Origin: Marsupella aquatica
Lineage: Eukaryota > Marchantiophyta
DNA: 64,000 nt
Assembly (NCBI GenBank): GCA_973895155.1
Contig: OZ316896.1
Span: forward strand, 17,422,001 to 17,486,000
Reading direction: 5' to 3'
Part shown: piece by piece, positions 23,130 through 43,620 of the stretch
How the letters are laid out: every line of letters starts with the position of its first letter
How positions within the stretch are numbered: the first letter of the stretch is position 1
The notes under the pieces: generated by a model
Told to the model about the DNA's origin: nothing
Seen by the model: the letters and a program-made list of their open reading frames with translations, nothing else
Database searches by the model: none
Program-made: the position numbers and the translations under genes

Positions 23130-25545
23130 TCCTTTGAAGTTAAGTTCAATTGAGCGGCTACATTCAAAAACACTTAGACCGGTACATTCAAAAACCCTTA
23201 GACCGGTAACAACAACAGCTCCGAGTTTAGTACAACCTGTAGAATTTTGTACATTCGAAGGTAGTATAGCATTTGCGCTGATTTCGATGGAAGTTGTGGG
23301 CCATCGGGAAAGCAGTTGACAACAAGAAAAAGAGAATAAGATGATCTCCAATTCGATCAATCCCGTTGCTCTCCTTGATAAGAGGAGTCAAAGGATCAAT
23401 CCCGTTGCTCTCCTTGATAAGAGAGTCGAAACCGACAGTAGAAACAAAGGTGTAGCTTACTTTGTTACTTTGTAGAGACGCGGAGGTGGGCGCAGACGAC
23501 AGTGGACGTGCTCAGGGCAAACAAATGTGTTCGCAGTGAGTTGTAGATCGAAGCTTGATTGTGACCATTGCTCTCGCGATTCGATATGAATACGACAGTG
23601 GACGTGCTCAGGGTGAACAAGTGTGTTCGCACTGAGTTGTAGATTGAAGCTTCATTGTGACCATTGCTCTCGCGATTCGATGTGAATGCTCTTGCGATTT
23701 GATATGAATCAATGAGTGGTGAGTCGGACTACCGCCTGCATGCATGTATTTGCATTCATTTTACATCAAGTGACGATTCCCATTTCTCTCCTTCGTTGAT
23801 ATAAGATTCCCGTTTCTCTCCTGGCTTCCTTGATATAAGATAGTCGACACATACAATGTTGCAGGTCACGTTTTAGAGTCGGGAGGCGACAACAATGGTT
23901 CCTGGAGGTGCGCAGACTACAGTGGTTCAAGTGCACAGATCGACGACAGTGATTCACTTGCTCAGGGTGAACGATCGAACATGTGTTTGCACCGAGTTAT
24001 AGATCGAAGCCGAAGTGTGACCATTGCTCTCGCGATTTGATGGGAATGCTCTCGCAATTTTATATGAATCAATGAGTGGTGAGTCGGACTACCACCTGCA
24101 TGCATGTATTTGCATTCATTTTACAGCAAGTAACGATTCCCGTTTCTCTCCTTCGTTGATATAAGATTGCCGTTTCTCTCCTTCCTTGATATAAGATAGT
24201 CGACACGTACAATGTTGCAGGTCACGTTTTAGAGTCAGGGCGACAACAGTGGTTCCTGAAGGTGCGCAGACTACAGTGGTTCAAGTGCACAGATTGACGA
24301 CAGTGATTCACTTGCTCAGGATGAACGAACATGTGTTCGCACCGAGTTGTAGATCGGAGCCAAAGTGTGACCATTGCTCTCGCGATTTGATGGGAATGCT
24401 CTCGCGATTTATATGAATCAATGAGTGGTAAGTCAGACTACCGCCTGCATGCATGTATTTGCATTCATTTTACATCAAGTAACGATTCCCGTTTCTCTCC
24501 TTCCTTGATAAGATAGTCGACACAATGTTGCAGGTCACTTTTTAGAGTTGAGAGCAGACAACAGTGGTCAGGTGCGCAGACAACAGTGGTTCAAGTGCAC
24601 AGATTGACGACAGTGATTCACGTGCTCAGGGCGAACAAACATGTGCTCGCACCGAGTTGTAGATCGAAGCCGGAGTGTGACCATTGCTCTCGCGATTTGA
24701 TGGGAATGCTCTCGCGATTTATATGAATCAACGAGTGGTGAGTCAGACTACCGCCTGCGTGCATGTATTTGCATTCATTTTACATCAAGTAACGATTCCC
24801 GTTTTTCTCCTTCCTTGATAAGATAGTCGACACAATGTTGCAGGTCACTTTTTAGAGTTGAGAGCAGACAACAGTGATCAGGTGCGCAGACAACAGTGGT
24901 CAGGTGCGCAGACAACAGTGGTTCAAGTGCACAGATTGACGACAGTGATTCACGTGCTCAGGGCGAACAAACATGTGCTCGCACCGAGTTGTAGATCGAA
25001 GCCGGAGTGTGACCATTGCTCTCGCGATTCGATGTGAATGCTCTCGCAATGTGATGTGAATCAACGAGTGGTGAGTTGGACTGCCACATTTTGTGATTCT
25101 TTTGCATGCATGTATTTGCATTCATCTTACATCAACTAAATGATTACACGTTTTTGCACAATTTTTGCAGGACTTCCTGCCTTGGAGTCAAAATGGTGGA
25201 CTTTGACCTAAACTCTGAAGAGTCTTGATTCGATCTCAACAATGAGGTCATATCTACAAAGGCTTAAAGTTTGGCGCAGGCATGCACCACAACTTCCATT
25301 GGAAGCAGAGGCCAATGCTATACTACCTTCGAACGTACGGAGTTCCACAGATGTAGCACCTGTTTGAATATCTAGATCTGTTGTTATTGCAGAATCTGAT
25401 GAGCGGGATCCATGCCCCAATAGTGCACAATCTCCTACAGATGGAGCACTTGCTGCAGTATCTAGATCTGTTGCTATATCTCAACCCAAGGATACTGCAC
25501 AATCTACTTCTGCACAATTTACTTTGACTAGTGATGAAATACCTC
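23130..25545. mobile_element. composite element: inverted similar arms around a satellite array
   Basis: The segment at about 23239-23300 on the plus strand resembles the reverse complement of about 25281-25355. Both contain TTCGAAGGTAGTATAGCA and GATGGAAGTTGTGG or a close variant. Translation keeps a shared TFEGSIA peptide in both arms, so the arms may derive from the same coding sequence. Inside lies the tandem array listed separately. Further small duplications flank it: a 27-bp one at about 23160-23210, a 38-bp one at about 23353-23430, and a block of about 100 bases at 25330-25500. The structure resembles a non-autonomous DNA transposon with long inverted arms. No transposase and no exact termini or target-site duplication are seen, so the class is unassigned. 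Confidence 0.4.
23480..25130. repeat. satellite array, 310-360 bp units
   Basis: The phrase CAATGAGTGGTGAGTC (or CAACGAGTGG) recurs at about 23710, 24070, 24419, 24729 and 25062, giving unit lengths of 360, 349, 310 and 333. Each unit contains GCATGCATGTATTTGCATTC, an ATAAGATAGTCGACAC segment, GCGCAGAC-ACAGTGG blocks, GTGCTCAGGG, CACCGAGTTGTAGATC and TGACCATTGCTCTCGCG. The first unit has an internal partial duplication at 23495-23690. Units differ by small indels, so the array is not freshly expanded. A 27-bp GTGCGCAGACAACAGTGG duplication occurs within the fourth unit. Confidence 0.9.
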
Positions 25546-27440
25546 AACCCAAGGGTTGTTGGTCCTGTAACTTCAGTAAAGCTTGGTGTTTATCTGGGCT
25601 TTCAATCTCACTTACTGTTGTAATTTCAGTCTAGCTTAATGTCCACATGTCCCTTATGATAGCTACTACTCTCAATTATTGATTGATTGTTTCTTTCATA
25701 TGAATACAAGAGCTTCGGTCTTTTGACTACTTGAATTTTAAGGAGCACTGAAGGAATTGGTCATACTTCAAGTGCCCTCTACGTTATATCTGACTTTTCA
25801 ATTGATTGAATTTATGGAAAAAGATTTGAGTAAGAAAAGTTCTTCCTATCCAGAAGATTTAAGTAAGTACTATGCTTTCAAATTTTTGTGGGGACACTGC
25901 GAAATTTGATGAAGGGCTATGTGGATGGACACTTTTTTTGGATTTTCTCAACCGGAGCTTATTCTGGAATTTTTGCAACTTTATATGGAGAAAACAAGAT
26001 GTTTGAACAATTTCTAAGTGTAGAATGCACTTTAAGAATTTTAATACCCTGCTATTTTATTTAAAATGTTCTAGACCTTAGAAATGACTTAAATCCTGAC
26101 AGCAAGTATAGTAGACATAGAAGATTACCTTGGAAACATTTCAACTTCATCGAAGCTATGGTTAAGAAGTTATGAATTTTCAAAGTTACCAAATCTTCAT
26201 CCGCACTGTTTTCAATGACGCTTTCAAAAGCGTCCATCAAATTCAGGACGCTTCGTGAAGCGTCCACCCAAGTGCACGACGCCTCGTGAAGCGTCCACCA
26301 AAATCCCAACACTTGGAAAACTTTTCTGGCACAGTGTTTTTATCTGACAGCACTTTTGTCTGATTTATTTGAAACTCTTAGACACTTCAGAAAAGTCTGA
26401 GATTTTTCCTGCTCATAGATTGGAAGTAGGTAAAGCCACTCTATGAAAATGAGCATTTTGGGTGTTAAGGATTAGAAATTAAAAATAGACAAATATAGTC
26501 AATTCTTATATTGTGACAGAAAAGTTTGATGACACTTAGTCATTTTGACATTTAAACTTAGTTTTTTCAGTGGACTACTATTACAGTAGTAATTTTCCAC
26601 TCTTTCAATACCTTTGCTGCACTTATGTCATGCTTAGTTGGACTCAAAATGCATACCACCATTATATTAGGACTTTAAACCTATAAGACCTTTTAGTATT
26701 GCTCCTTTGACCAGGCAGAACATTATTTAGTAATGACGAATACTGATTAGTTTTCCTCCTTCCATTGTAACAAGATATTGAGAGTTCATGTTTTGTATGG
26801 AAGTAAAGTGTTTGCTATGAATGGTATTTGAATTTAAAAAATTATTTATAATGACTGAGTTTAACCACAAACTTTTGATGTTCATATCGAATTCACTGCT
26901 AGGCTTGCTTGTTGTGACAAGATTTGCTAGCCAATTCGAGAATTAATGTCTGATTGTGAGAATCAACATTCCATTTTCACAATATTTAGTACCGTTACTT
27001 TGCTCTAGAATAGACCTTAGTGTTTGACTTAAGTTGTGTATCGCTGATAGTTGAACCATGTTGACGACATTGTAAGGTTTATCTTTGCATTTGTGACCAG
27101 AAAGCTACTTTGAGTTTGGTGAGCAAGATTCTTTCATTCAACATTGTTGTAGGTTGAGAGAAAGGATAGATGAGAATGATAATTACCATTTTGCATATGA
27201 TAAGACCATAGTCCTTTATGAAGGAGTGGTAGTATCAAGATGATAATAAATCTATCTCAATCTAGACTTATTTTTTCTATAACTCAGAAGTTCATGTTGT
27301 TTGTGTTTTGTTGATTTATTTATTTTTGCTGTGAGAAAATCTGAGATATATGGAGTAAGGGACTCCAAACCTCTCAAAGTTATTAAATCATTCAATCTTT
27401 TCCAAATCTGTTCTTAAAAGGGTCGAATTCTGAGTTTTAA
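25546..27440. other. AT-rich intergenic DNA
   Basis: Apart from the palindrome cluster at 26217-26300, this stretch is AT-rich and has no recognisable exon. A minus-strand ORF of 83 codons at 26061-26312 reads through the palindromes and has no known domain. Confidence 0.45.
26217..26300. repeat. three tandem 30-bp units, each a small palindrome
   Basis: Units begin at 26217, 26247 and 26278. Each can fold on itself: GACGCTTT-CA-AAAGCGTC, GGACGCTTC-GT-GAAGCGTCC (perfect, 26246-26265) and GACGCCTC-GT-GAAGCGTC (one mismatch). Each is followed by CATC or CACC. The regular spacing of 30-31 bases is about three helical turns. Confidence 0.85.
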
Positions 27441-28560
27441 AAGTTAGAAAAGTTACTTTTATGTTCTTACGGCTTACGACACAAAGCGATGCAAACATCA
27501 TGACTTTGGGGGTTACGTACAGTTGGGAAATGTCTCCTGGACAAAGGTGGCACTATTTACTAGACCACAAAACCTGTCTGCAAATCCATGTGAGAATAGT
27601 TGGCATGTGCGTTCCAGTAGTTTGCACACGAAAAAACAACAGCCAGGTATGTAGAAGGAACAGCACTACTGATCGATACCCAAGCGGCACAATTAGCTGT
27701 TTTGATATGCATTTGCCAGGAAGAATACATAGAGCACATTGCTGAAAGGCAACAACACCTAACCGGGAGACATGGTCCCAATGGCAAAGCAGCCCAATAA
27801 AAGGGGCCAAGGAAGAGGCCCCAAGAAGACCTTTGCCGGTCTCATTGATTTAGAGAGAGTAATGCGAGAGAGTAATGCGGGTTATCATGGTATGGAGTGA
27901 TTTACTACACCTGTATGTCATATTTTGATTTGCACTTACCTGGACCCCAACACGACCAAAGATGTCCAACAAGTCAATGAGCCCCCCACATAAACAAGGA
28001 AGGCTCACAAAATCATGGCTATTAAACCACGGTGGTGACGCTCTAATGTACACCCTATGCCAAAACCCGTATAATTATACGCAATTTGAAACGGAGGACT
28101 GCTCATCAGATTTGAATTCCACCATCGCGCAATTATTCGCCTCGTACAAAAAGAAACCGCCCCAACCGGTTCCCGGCGACAGGCCCACGAATCTCATACC
28201 AAAAGAAACTGGCCCAACCGGTTTCCGGTCATATGGCCCACGAATCCACCGGCTAGAGCGAGACAGAGAGTCGGAGAGATCAGGATTCAAACGCACTGTG
28301 ATTTCCTTTACCCTGGATTTGCACTATTGTGAAGTCGAGAGATCCACATTTCGTTCTTTGTCTGGCCCATCCGTGACTTGTGCGTGACGAATTTGGCGAA
28401 ATTCGACATCTCCGCTTCTTTTGCTGCAGCTCAATTCGTGAATTCGTGTTTTCTGATGTTTTCCTCAAGTGAAACTGAGTGTGAACGGCGGCTTGAATTC
28501 TGGAATGGCATAAATTGAATTGGCTGTAGCGAGCGAGGGGAGCGGAAGGCTGATGGCATC
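27441..28560. other. region upstream of RECQ4 repeat block
   Basis: The segment 27762-27830 resembles 7756-7830 (GGGAGACATGGTC, then a CCCAATAAA-GGGGCC pattern), a dispersed repeat. An open frame from an ATG at 27962 to 28387 (141 codons) has no recognisable domain and runs into GC-richer leader-like sequence; I do not call it a gene. At about 28148-28250 a 51-bp unit with CCCAACCGGTT is duplicated. The 28280-28560 part is CpG-richer and may be the RECQ4 promoter or leader. Confidence 0.4.
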
Positions 28561-29390
28561 AGAGTCTTAACAGCGTGAGGAGGCTACGGTGAGAAGTGAT
28601 CCGAAAGCGAGGTGACTGACTCCGCTCCTCTCGTACAGAGATTTGCTTTTTAGGCTCTTCGGGAATTTTGTGGTTAGGAATTTTCGCAAATGAACTGATA
28701 TCCTCGCAATATGCAGAGGGCCAAGGACGGATTCGAGTCCTGGTCGTGTTTTGGTTGTGGAGCTGAAGGCTGATGCCATGGCAGTCTAATAGTGGAAAGA
28801 GGCAACAATCAGAAGTGATCCGAAAGCAAGGTCACTGGCTCCGCTCGTCTATTACAGAGATTTCATTATTAGGTTCTTCGGGAAAATTGGTGGTTAGGAA
28901 TGTTCGAAAGTTTGCCACCTACTGAAGTGATGACCTCGAAATATCCACAGGCCAAGGTCCGATTCGAGTTCCGGGTGTGATCTGGTTGGGGCTGAAGGCT
29001 GATGGCATGGCAATCGAACATTGTAAAGAGACAACAATGAGAAGTGATCCGAAAGCGAGCTGACTGATCTCCGCTACTCTGGTACAGAGATTTGTTTATT
29101 AGATTCTTCGGGAAAATTGGTGGGTAGGAATTTTCGAAAGTTTGCCACCTACTGAAGTGATGACCTCGCAATATCCACAGCCCAAGGACTGATTCGAGTT
29201 CCGGTTGATATCTGGTTGGGGAGCTGAATGCTGATGGCATGGCAATCAAACAGTGTAAAGAGACAACAATGTGAAGTGATCCGAAAGCGAGGTGACCGAC
29301 TCCGCTCTTCTGGTACAGAGATTGGTTTATAAGGTTCTTAGGAAAACTTAGGGCTAGGAGTTTGCACACGTTCGCCACCTATTGGAGTAA
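28560..29390. repeat. four tandem repeats of 219-232 bp before RECQ4
   Basis: The phrase AGAAGTGATCCGAAAGCGAG recurs, with small changes, at about 28592, 28811, 29040 and 29271. Each unit then has GACTGACTCCGCTC, GTACAGAGATTTG, TTCTTCGGGAAAA, ATATCCACAGGCCAAGG and GAAGGCTGATGGCATGGC or variants. Unit lengths of 219, 229 and 232 are not all multiples of three, so the long minus-strand ORF across the block (28869-29378) shifts frame between units and is not called as a gene. The block ends about 400 bases before the first RECQ4 coding exon and may lie in its leader or promoter. Confidence 0.85.
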
Positions 29391-29793
29391 TAAACTCGCC
29401 ATATTCCTTGTATAACAGGATAAGCAACGGAGGGATTCCAGTTGTGATTTCATAAATGTTTGATGATTACCGAGCTCGCTATTATCAGGGTGGCGATAAA
29501 GTTGGCTCTGGCACTGCACTAGAACCGTTACATATGGCACGAATCTTGCGCACATTGTCATTCTGAGTGGATGCACACTCCTTCAGTATCCCGAGCGGAT
29601 TGGATCGACTTTCCTTTGGATTTGCGAACAGGGAGCTGCTGAAGGACAGATTGTGCATGGTGAATGTCGAAGGAGACGAATTCTTGGAAAAAGGGAATCG
29701 TTGAGGGAATATGTTTATATCAAAAGCTGACTGCAGCAGAGTATGTTCTTAAAGAACCATTAAATTTAGGTCCAATGTGTGGACGTCGGTGGT

Positions 29794-39262
<9,469 letters not shown>

Positions 39263-40500
39263 CATCGATCTGGAACAGATCTCGTAAGCAAAGGAGGTGG
39301 CCATCGTTTTCACGAAGCAAATGTCCACTGAAGGTCCTCCGTGCATGCTTAGCCCATGTCTGCCAAAGTCAAGATATTTGACAGGTGAGCAGCTCGGGCT
39401 CTTAGTAGTTATTTACGTGACTTTTAAGATTTACCAGATGTGGTGATCCTGTAGCTCCCCTGCCCAGAGCCGTTGCATGAACATCTATCTTTCCTTGGAC
39501 AATGTTATCAACAGAGCAGCAACCTACATGCTCTCGATGATACGAATGACTGCGAAAGGATGGCTCTTGATTAAGTGAGTCATGTACGTCATGTCGGTTA
39601 TGTCAATTGCATCTAGTAGTCATACCCAGCATCCAGGCTCAACTGTAGGAGATATGGAGCATTCGTGTATGCAATCTTTTTTATCAGTCCTTGTCCGTAT
39701 TAATAATTTTTGTTTGTTCAGCCGTTGTACAGCGAGAGTGCCAACAGAGAAGGTACTCCCAGGCGATAGTTCACAAACACACAAGGTATTTAACCTCCAG
39801 CTTCCTAATCCTGTGCTTTAGTGTAATTGGTCAACATGCTTGTACAATAGCCTTTGGAATATATGCAAGTCGAGCCACATTAGACAAGATTAATAAATGC
39901 TGACATGGACAATTGCATTGTTTTTGAGGCAGGGAAACCACTTGCTTGCATGTTCATGTGAACTTGGAAACAGTCAAAACCTCTCTCGGAAGAGCATTGT
40001 TGCCTTCTTTGGCAAGCCAAATCTTGCACCGCTGGGCGACAGGACCTAGTCGAAAGTGTAGTCTACTGGCATTGAAGGAATTTTCACTAGGACCTCAAGA
40101 AACGAGCAACGTTTGCCCAGCAGCTCGCACGGTTAACGGGATATGCCATTTATGTTTCCTACGTGAACTTCACAAGCAGTTTCGGCGAGGAGAAGTGCTG
40201 GCAATACTTGTAATGTAACATTGACAAGATATTGGCTTCAAGAATCAGATATTTAAATTGCGATGTGGCTTCGTTGTCCCGTCATGCAATTTGCAGACTC
40301 TCGTTTGTAGCAGCAAAGTGTGAATGGAAGCGTTCGGAGTGTATTGTAGTACCCAAACGTCAACGCATGTTGGTTTTTTTAACCAAATATATGAACTCCA
40401 CCGCCCTGAACCTGAGTTTCGCTAGCAGCTGTCCTCGGAACCTTTGATTTAATAGTCACTGTTTCTTAACATTAAAGGAGCAACTGGGGGTGTCGGTTAT
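39263..40500 (+). other. RECQ4 3' region with possible extra exons
   Basis: Two exon-like pieces can be joined in phase. One is about 39721-39785, after TTTGTTTGTTCAG and before GTATTT. The other is about 39935-40048, after TTGAGGCAG and ending in TAG. Together they encode a short peptide that includes SRKSIVAFFGKPN, which resembles a PCNA-interacting or similar C-terminal docking motif, though it lacks the usual leading glutamine. They could be alternative 3' exons of the helicase, part of another small gene, or chance. A third piece near 39514-39574 ends in a stop. The rest is probably 3' untranslated or intergenic DNA. Confidence 0.25.
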
Positions 40501-40560
40501 AAATACATGTAACACAAGGTGGGAGAGCCGGGAGAGTTGAGAGGGGCAAGGTCTGAAGCC

Positions 40561-40594
40561 GGGTGGTGGGGGAGTCGATGACAGGGGGTTGGGG
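40561..40594 (+). other. G-rich tract with G-quadruplex potential
   Basis: Four G runs (3, 5, 5 and 4 bases) occur within 34 bases, with loops of about 4, 11 and 2 bases. One loop is long, so folding would be weaker than for a classic motif. The surroundings from 40518 are also purine-rich. Confidence 0.45.
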
Positions 40595-40599
40595 CAGAA

Positions 40600-41557
40600 C
40601 TCCCAATTTTCTTGGCAATTGTCTCCATCAGGTTTACTATTTTCTGTCTACCATACCAACTTTCCACGCACTAATCGATCACGAAAACAACTTTTTGTGT
40701 CACAAATTCTCTGTGCTATCTTGATAATTGTGCATCACGCTGAAACTCTCGTTTGGTGCCACGGCTTGCACCCTGCCTCTCCTCACTCCTTCCCATCTCC
40801 TTGCCAAACCTTGGAATATCAGGGTTAATTGTACATTTTAATCCATGCCAAATTATTTGCCCTCACTACTTTTGGCCGACTCCCATGGGTTATGGGTATT
40901 TGTAATCACAATAATTTAGACCTGTTTCAAAATCTTGCCTAAGTGTTTATTTCCATTCCACACCATTTGCCCCCTCCCCTATTGTGGCAAATAGGGACTA
41001 GCGAAGGAAGTGTTCCACATGGGTAGTAAATGTGATCGGGTGTTTTTTATCTTACCATATTGTCAGGCTCTAAAACATTTCCCTTTGATCTTTTTGAAAA
41101 CAAATCACTGCACTAGGTTCAAGAACTAGTCAAGGGGGTGACAGGTGTGTGAATGGAAATCAGTGTCAATTCTCCCCACTTTCCTTCCCCTTGCCTTTCT
41201 TCCGACCAGCACAGTGCACCCCTTTTTGCTTTATAGTTCAAAAGAGAGAATTTTTGTATTCTATTGTTATTATCTGGAAAATGAGAATTGCAGAGCTCCT
41301 CTCTGGAACAGCAATAAAGAATAAGAGAGAGGTTTAATTGAGCCAACTGGGCTGAGGCTCCAGTCGTTGGCAACTGGCCACCTTTCATTTAATCAATTTG
41401 TGCACCAGCAGAGCACGACTCCAAATTCAACAATTAGCCCTTGGATGGAACTTGAAAGTTCTTTTGCCATAACTTTCTGATTGCATCTTAAGTACTGTAC
41501 CGCGACAGATTTGTGTTTTATGGGCGACATTTGTAATGACGATTGAGAATCTGGGAC
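40600..41557. other. intergenic DNA
   Basis: No recognisable exon or domain is seen on either strand. Short ORFs overlap on both strands near 41119-41388. Confidence 0.45.
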
Positions 41558-42057
41558 CTAGAGTTGAATCAACCTTACAGACAAATGGTAGGAACCAATT
41601 AAACACGAGAGTAAACAGCACCGTTCTGCGTGTCTGCCTGCTCTTGTCTCCCTGCCATGCTTGTCGGCTCTAGTACTACAGTATCGCAATCTCTTTCGAG
41701 TCCACACCGCGTTTGAGCTCTTTCCTTCGTACAACGCAGTAAGACGCATCATAGCCGTCTGACCGCTTCTTGACATACCGTCCCCGTCATCAAATCTCTC
41801 TATATCATCGATACAATTAGTAGACATCGATCTCCATTTATGAAGGCATCCGTTCACTCTAAGCATTAGTTCTACGTCTGGATATCTGTACTGTCGACTT
41901 TGTATTTGTCTTCATTCAACATAGCTTCTGCATCCCTTAAATTTTTTGTTTCTTCACTCATTGAACGAACCTGTAATACTTTGAAATTCATTGAAATCGT
42001 TCGAGGTAAAACAGCAGAAGCTGTAATCAATCTTAAATCAAGGCAACCCGTGGTCAT
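41558..42057 (-). other. two adjacent unidentified ORFs, possibly decayed exons
   Basis: A minus-strand frame from 42057 to 41872 (61 codons, ATG start) contains the charged segment MSEETKNLRDAEAMLNE after an acceptor-like TATTACAG. A second minus-strand frame from an ATG at 41866 runs to 41558 (102 codons) and includes DDIERFDDGDG. Neither matches a family I know. They sit close together and in the same orientation, so they may be pieces of one gene. Chance ORFs are equally possible. Confidence 0.2.
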
Positions 42058-42395
42058 CAGCTAGAGTCTAACGAAGTTATAATATACACTGCTTCTACAT
42101 CGTCCCACGAAGCACATACCTTCAGCAGACAGCTGCGAGTTTTGGCACTCTCGTTTCACCATGTGAGGACCCAGCTCACCCAGCTCTCGAACACCCCAGA
42201 GAAGTGATTAAAAATGAACTTCGTGTAAAGTACACACAAACAAAATGTGAAGAGAAGACAAGTGTAGTCTGGAGGTCTCACTATATGTCTACCTTCACAT
42301 CATCACCTGTCACACTATATGGAGATCTCAGCTTGACCTCCACCGTTCTTAATACCATACCATGAAATTTAAGGGAACAAAATGAATATATATTT

Positions 42396-42450
42396 TTAAA
42401 CCTTTAAGGGGAAATCTATGAAACTATTAAACCTTTAAGGGGAAATCTGC
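42396..42450. repeat. 31-bp direct duplication
   Basis: TTAAACCTTTAAGGGGAAAT occurs at about 42396 and again at about 42427, separated by a short tail. Confidence 0.8.
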
Positions 42451-42714
42451 GAAGGGAAGAGTCAACCACAATAGTTGAACCCAAGAACTATCAATCTCTA
42501 CTCAAGTGACCTACCACAAAGTCATGCCTCATTCTCATGCTCACACAAGAGTTAAAAAATTTAGGGTTTATTTTTTAACTCTTGTGAATTTGAGATATTT
42601 TTTGGAATCCTTCCAAATTGGTTTTTAATTTTTAAATTTCTCAATTGAACTTAAATTGCCCTATTATTTTTACACAATTCTTAAGCTATTTAGAACTACA
42701 TCTTCACTAAGTAT

Positions 42715-43620
42715 ATGCGTCTTGGGCTTGGTCTCTCCCACTCTCGGCCACTTGTTGGGCCACCTCACATGTGTTTGAATTGTGGGGCATCCCTTGACCC
42801 AGAGGGTGTACGTTCATATTCTTTGGTGTGGCAGGGTAGTGAGCAGACTGCAATGCATGATGACATTTGAGATGTGGTGGCTGCCATTGCCCGGGACTCC
42901 GGGTTCCACCAGGGGTTCCATGTCTTGACATAGCAGCGACATGTGTTGCCCTCCAGGATGGGATCCCTGACTGGTGTTGTGCTGACCTTGTGTTCTCTTG
43001 AGCTGGAGTTCAGTCCCCCGGGGATGTGGTTGTTGCTGACCCCATCCCCCGGGTCCTCATTCCCAGTCAAATCAATGAACCCCCTCACTATCATGACCTT
43101 ATCCCTTTCACCCCTTGTTATTTCCTCTATACAAAGTTATATTGTTACTGGTAATAATTAAAATTATTAGTTCAAAATAAATGCAAAATATTCAAGCGTA
43201 CGTGTGCACGTGCTCCAAATATTAATAAGATTGAGGGCCAAGCTAATTAACGGCCCCACTAGTGGGCCAACGTTGCTACGGCGGCTCGTACGGTGGCTCA
43301 TGTACCTGGACACATCGCCGCAAGGGCTGCACGTTTAAAGGAGGAGGCTTATGCTGTCCAGTACCTGGGCAACTTGTTTGCTGTGGAGGCTAGGTCTTTG
43401 GGTCTCTTCACCCGACGTTTCAGACAGTTTCCTGCAATCTTGTGCAGTTGACTACATTGAGCAGAGGCCCAACCCCCCGGTGCTTGTCACCACGGCCTTC
43501 CTTTGTCAGCAGGTGTTGGTTGCATTGCAAAGGGCTCAAGCTTTCACTATCCTTTGTAGAGTGAGGCAATTAAATCCAGGGTGCCCAGATTGGTTGCCTT
43601 GCTAGGTTCTCATATGCAAT
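42715..43620 (+). mobile_element. decayed retroelement, region following the reverse transcriptase
   Basis: On the plus strand a broken frame from about 42721 reads LGLGLSHSRPLVG, then CLNCGASLDPEGV, then TAMHDDI and, after an in-frame stop, DVVAAIARDSGF. A later shifted frame gives GDVVVADPI. From about 43263 another frame reads HVPGHIAARAARLKEEA and continues to about 43438, followed after a frameshift by QRPNPPVLVTTAF. This order (Cys-rich CGA-LDPEG, then a basic DVVAAIAR helix, then VVVADP, then an Ala/Lys-rich helix) is what follows the polymerase domain in many reverse-transcriptase elements. The polymerase domain itself is not present. Several stops and frameshifts, plus AT-rich interruption at about 43140-43255, show it is a relic. 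The family is not assigned. Confidence 0.55.

Noticed and set aside
23480-25130. CRISPR-like array
   Set aside because: Units are over 300 bp and similar throughout, with no short-repeat/unique-spacer structure, and this is a plant nuclear genome.
27962-28387. 141-codon ORF starting with ATG upstream of RECQ4
   Set aside because: No domain, it crosses a 51-bp duplication whose two copies read differently, and it runs into leader-like DNA.
28869-29378. 169-codon minus-strand ORF before RECQ4
   Set aside because: It is produced by the tandem repeats; unit lengths change the frame between copies and no domain is recognised.
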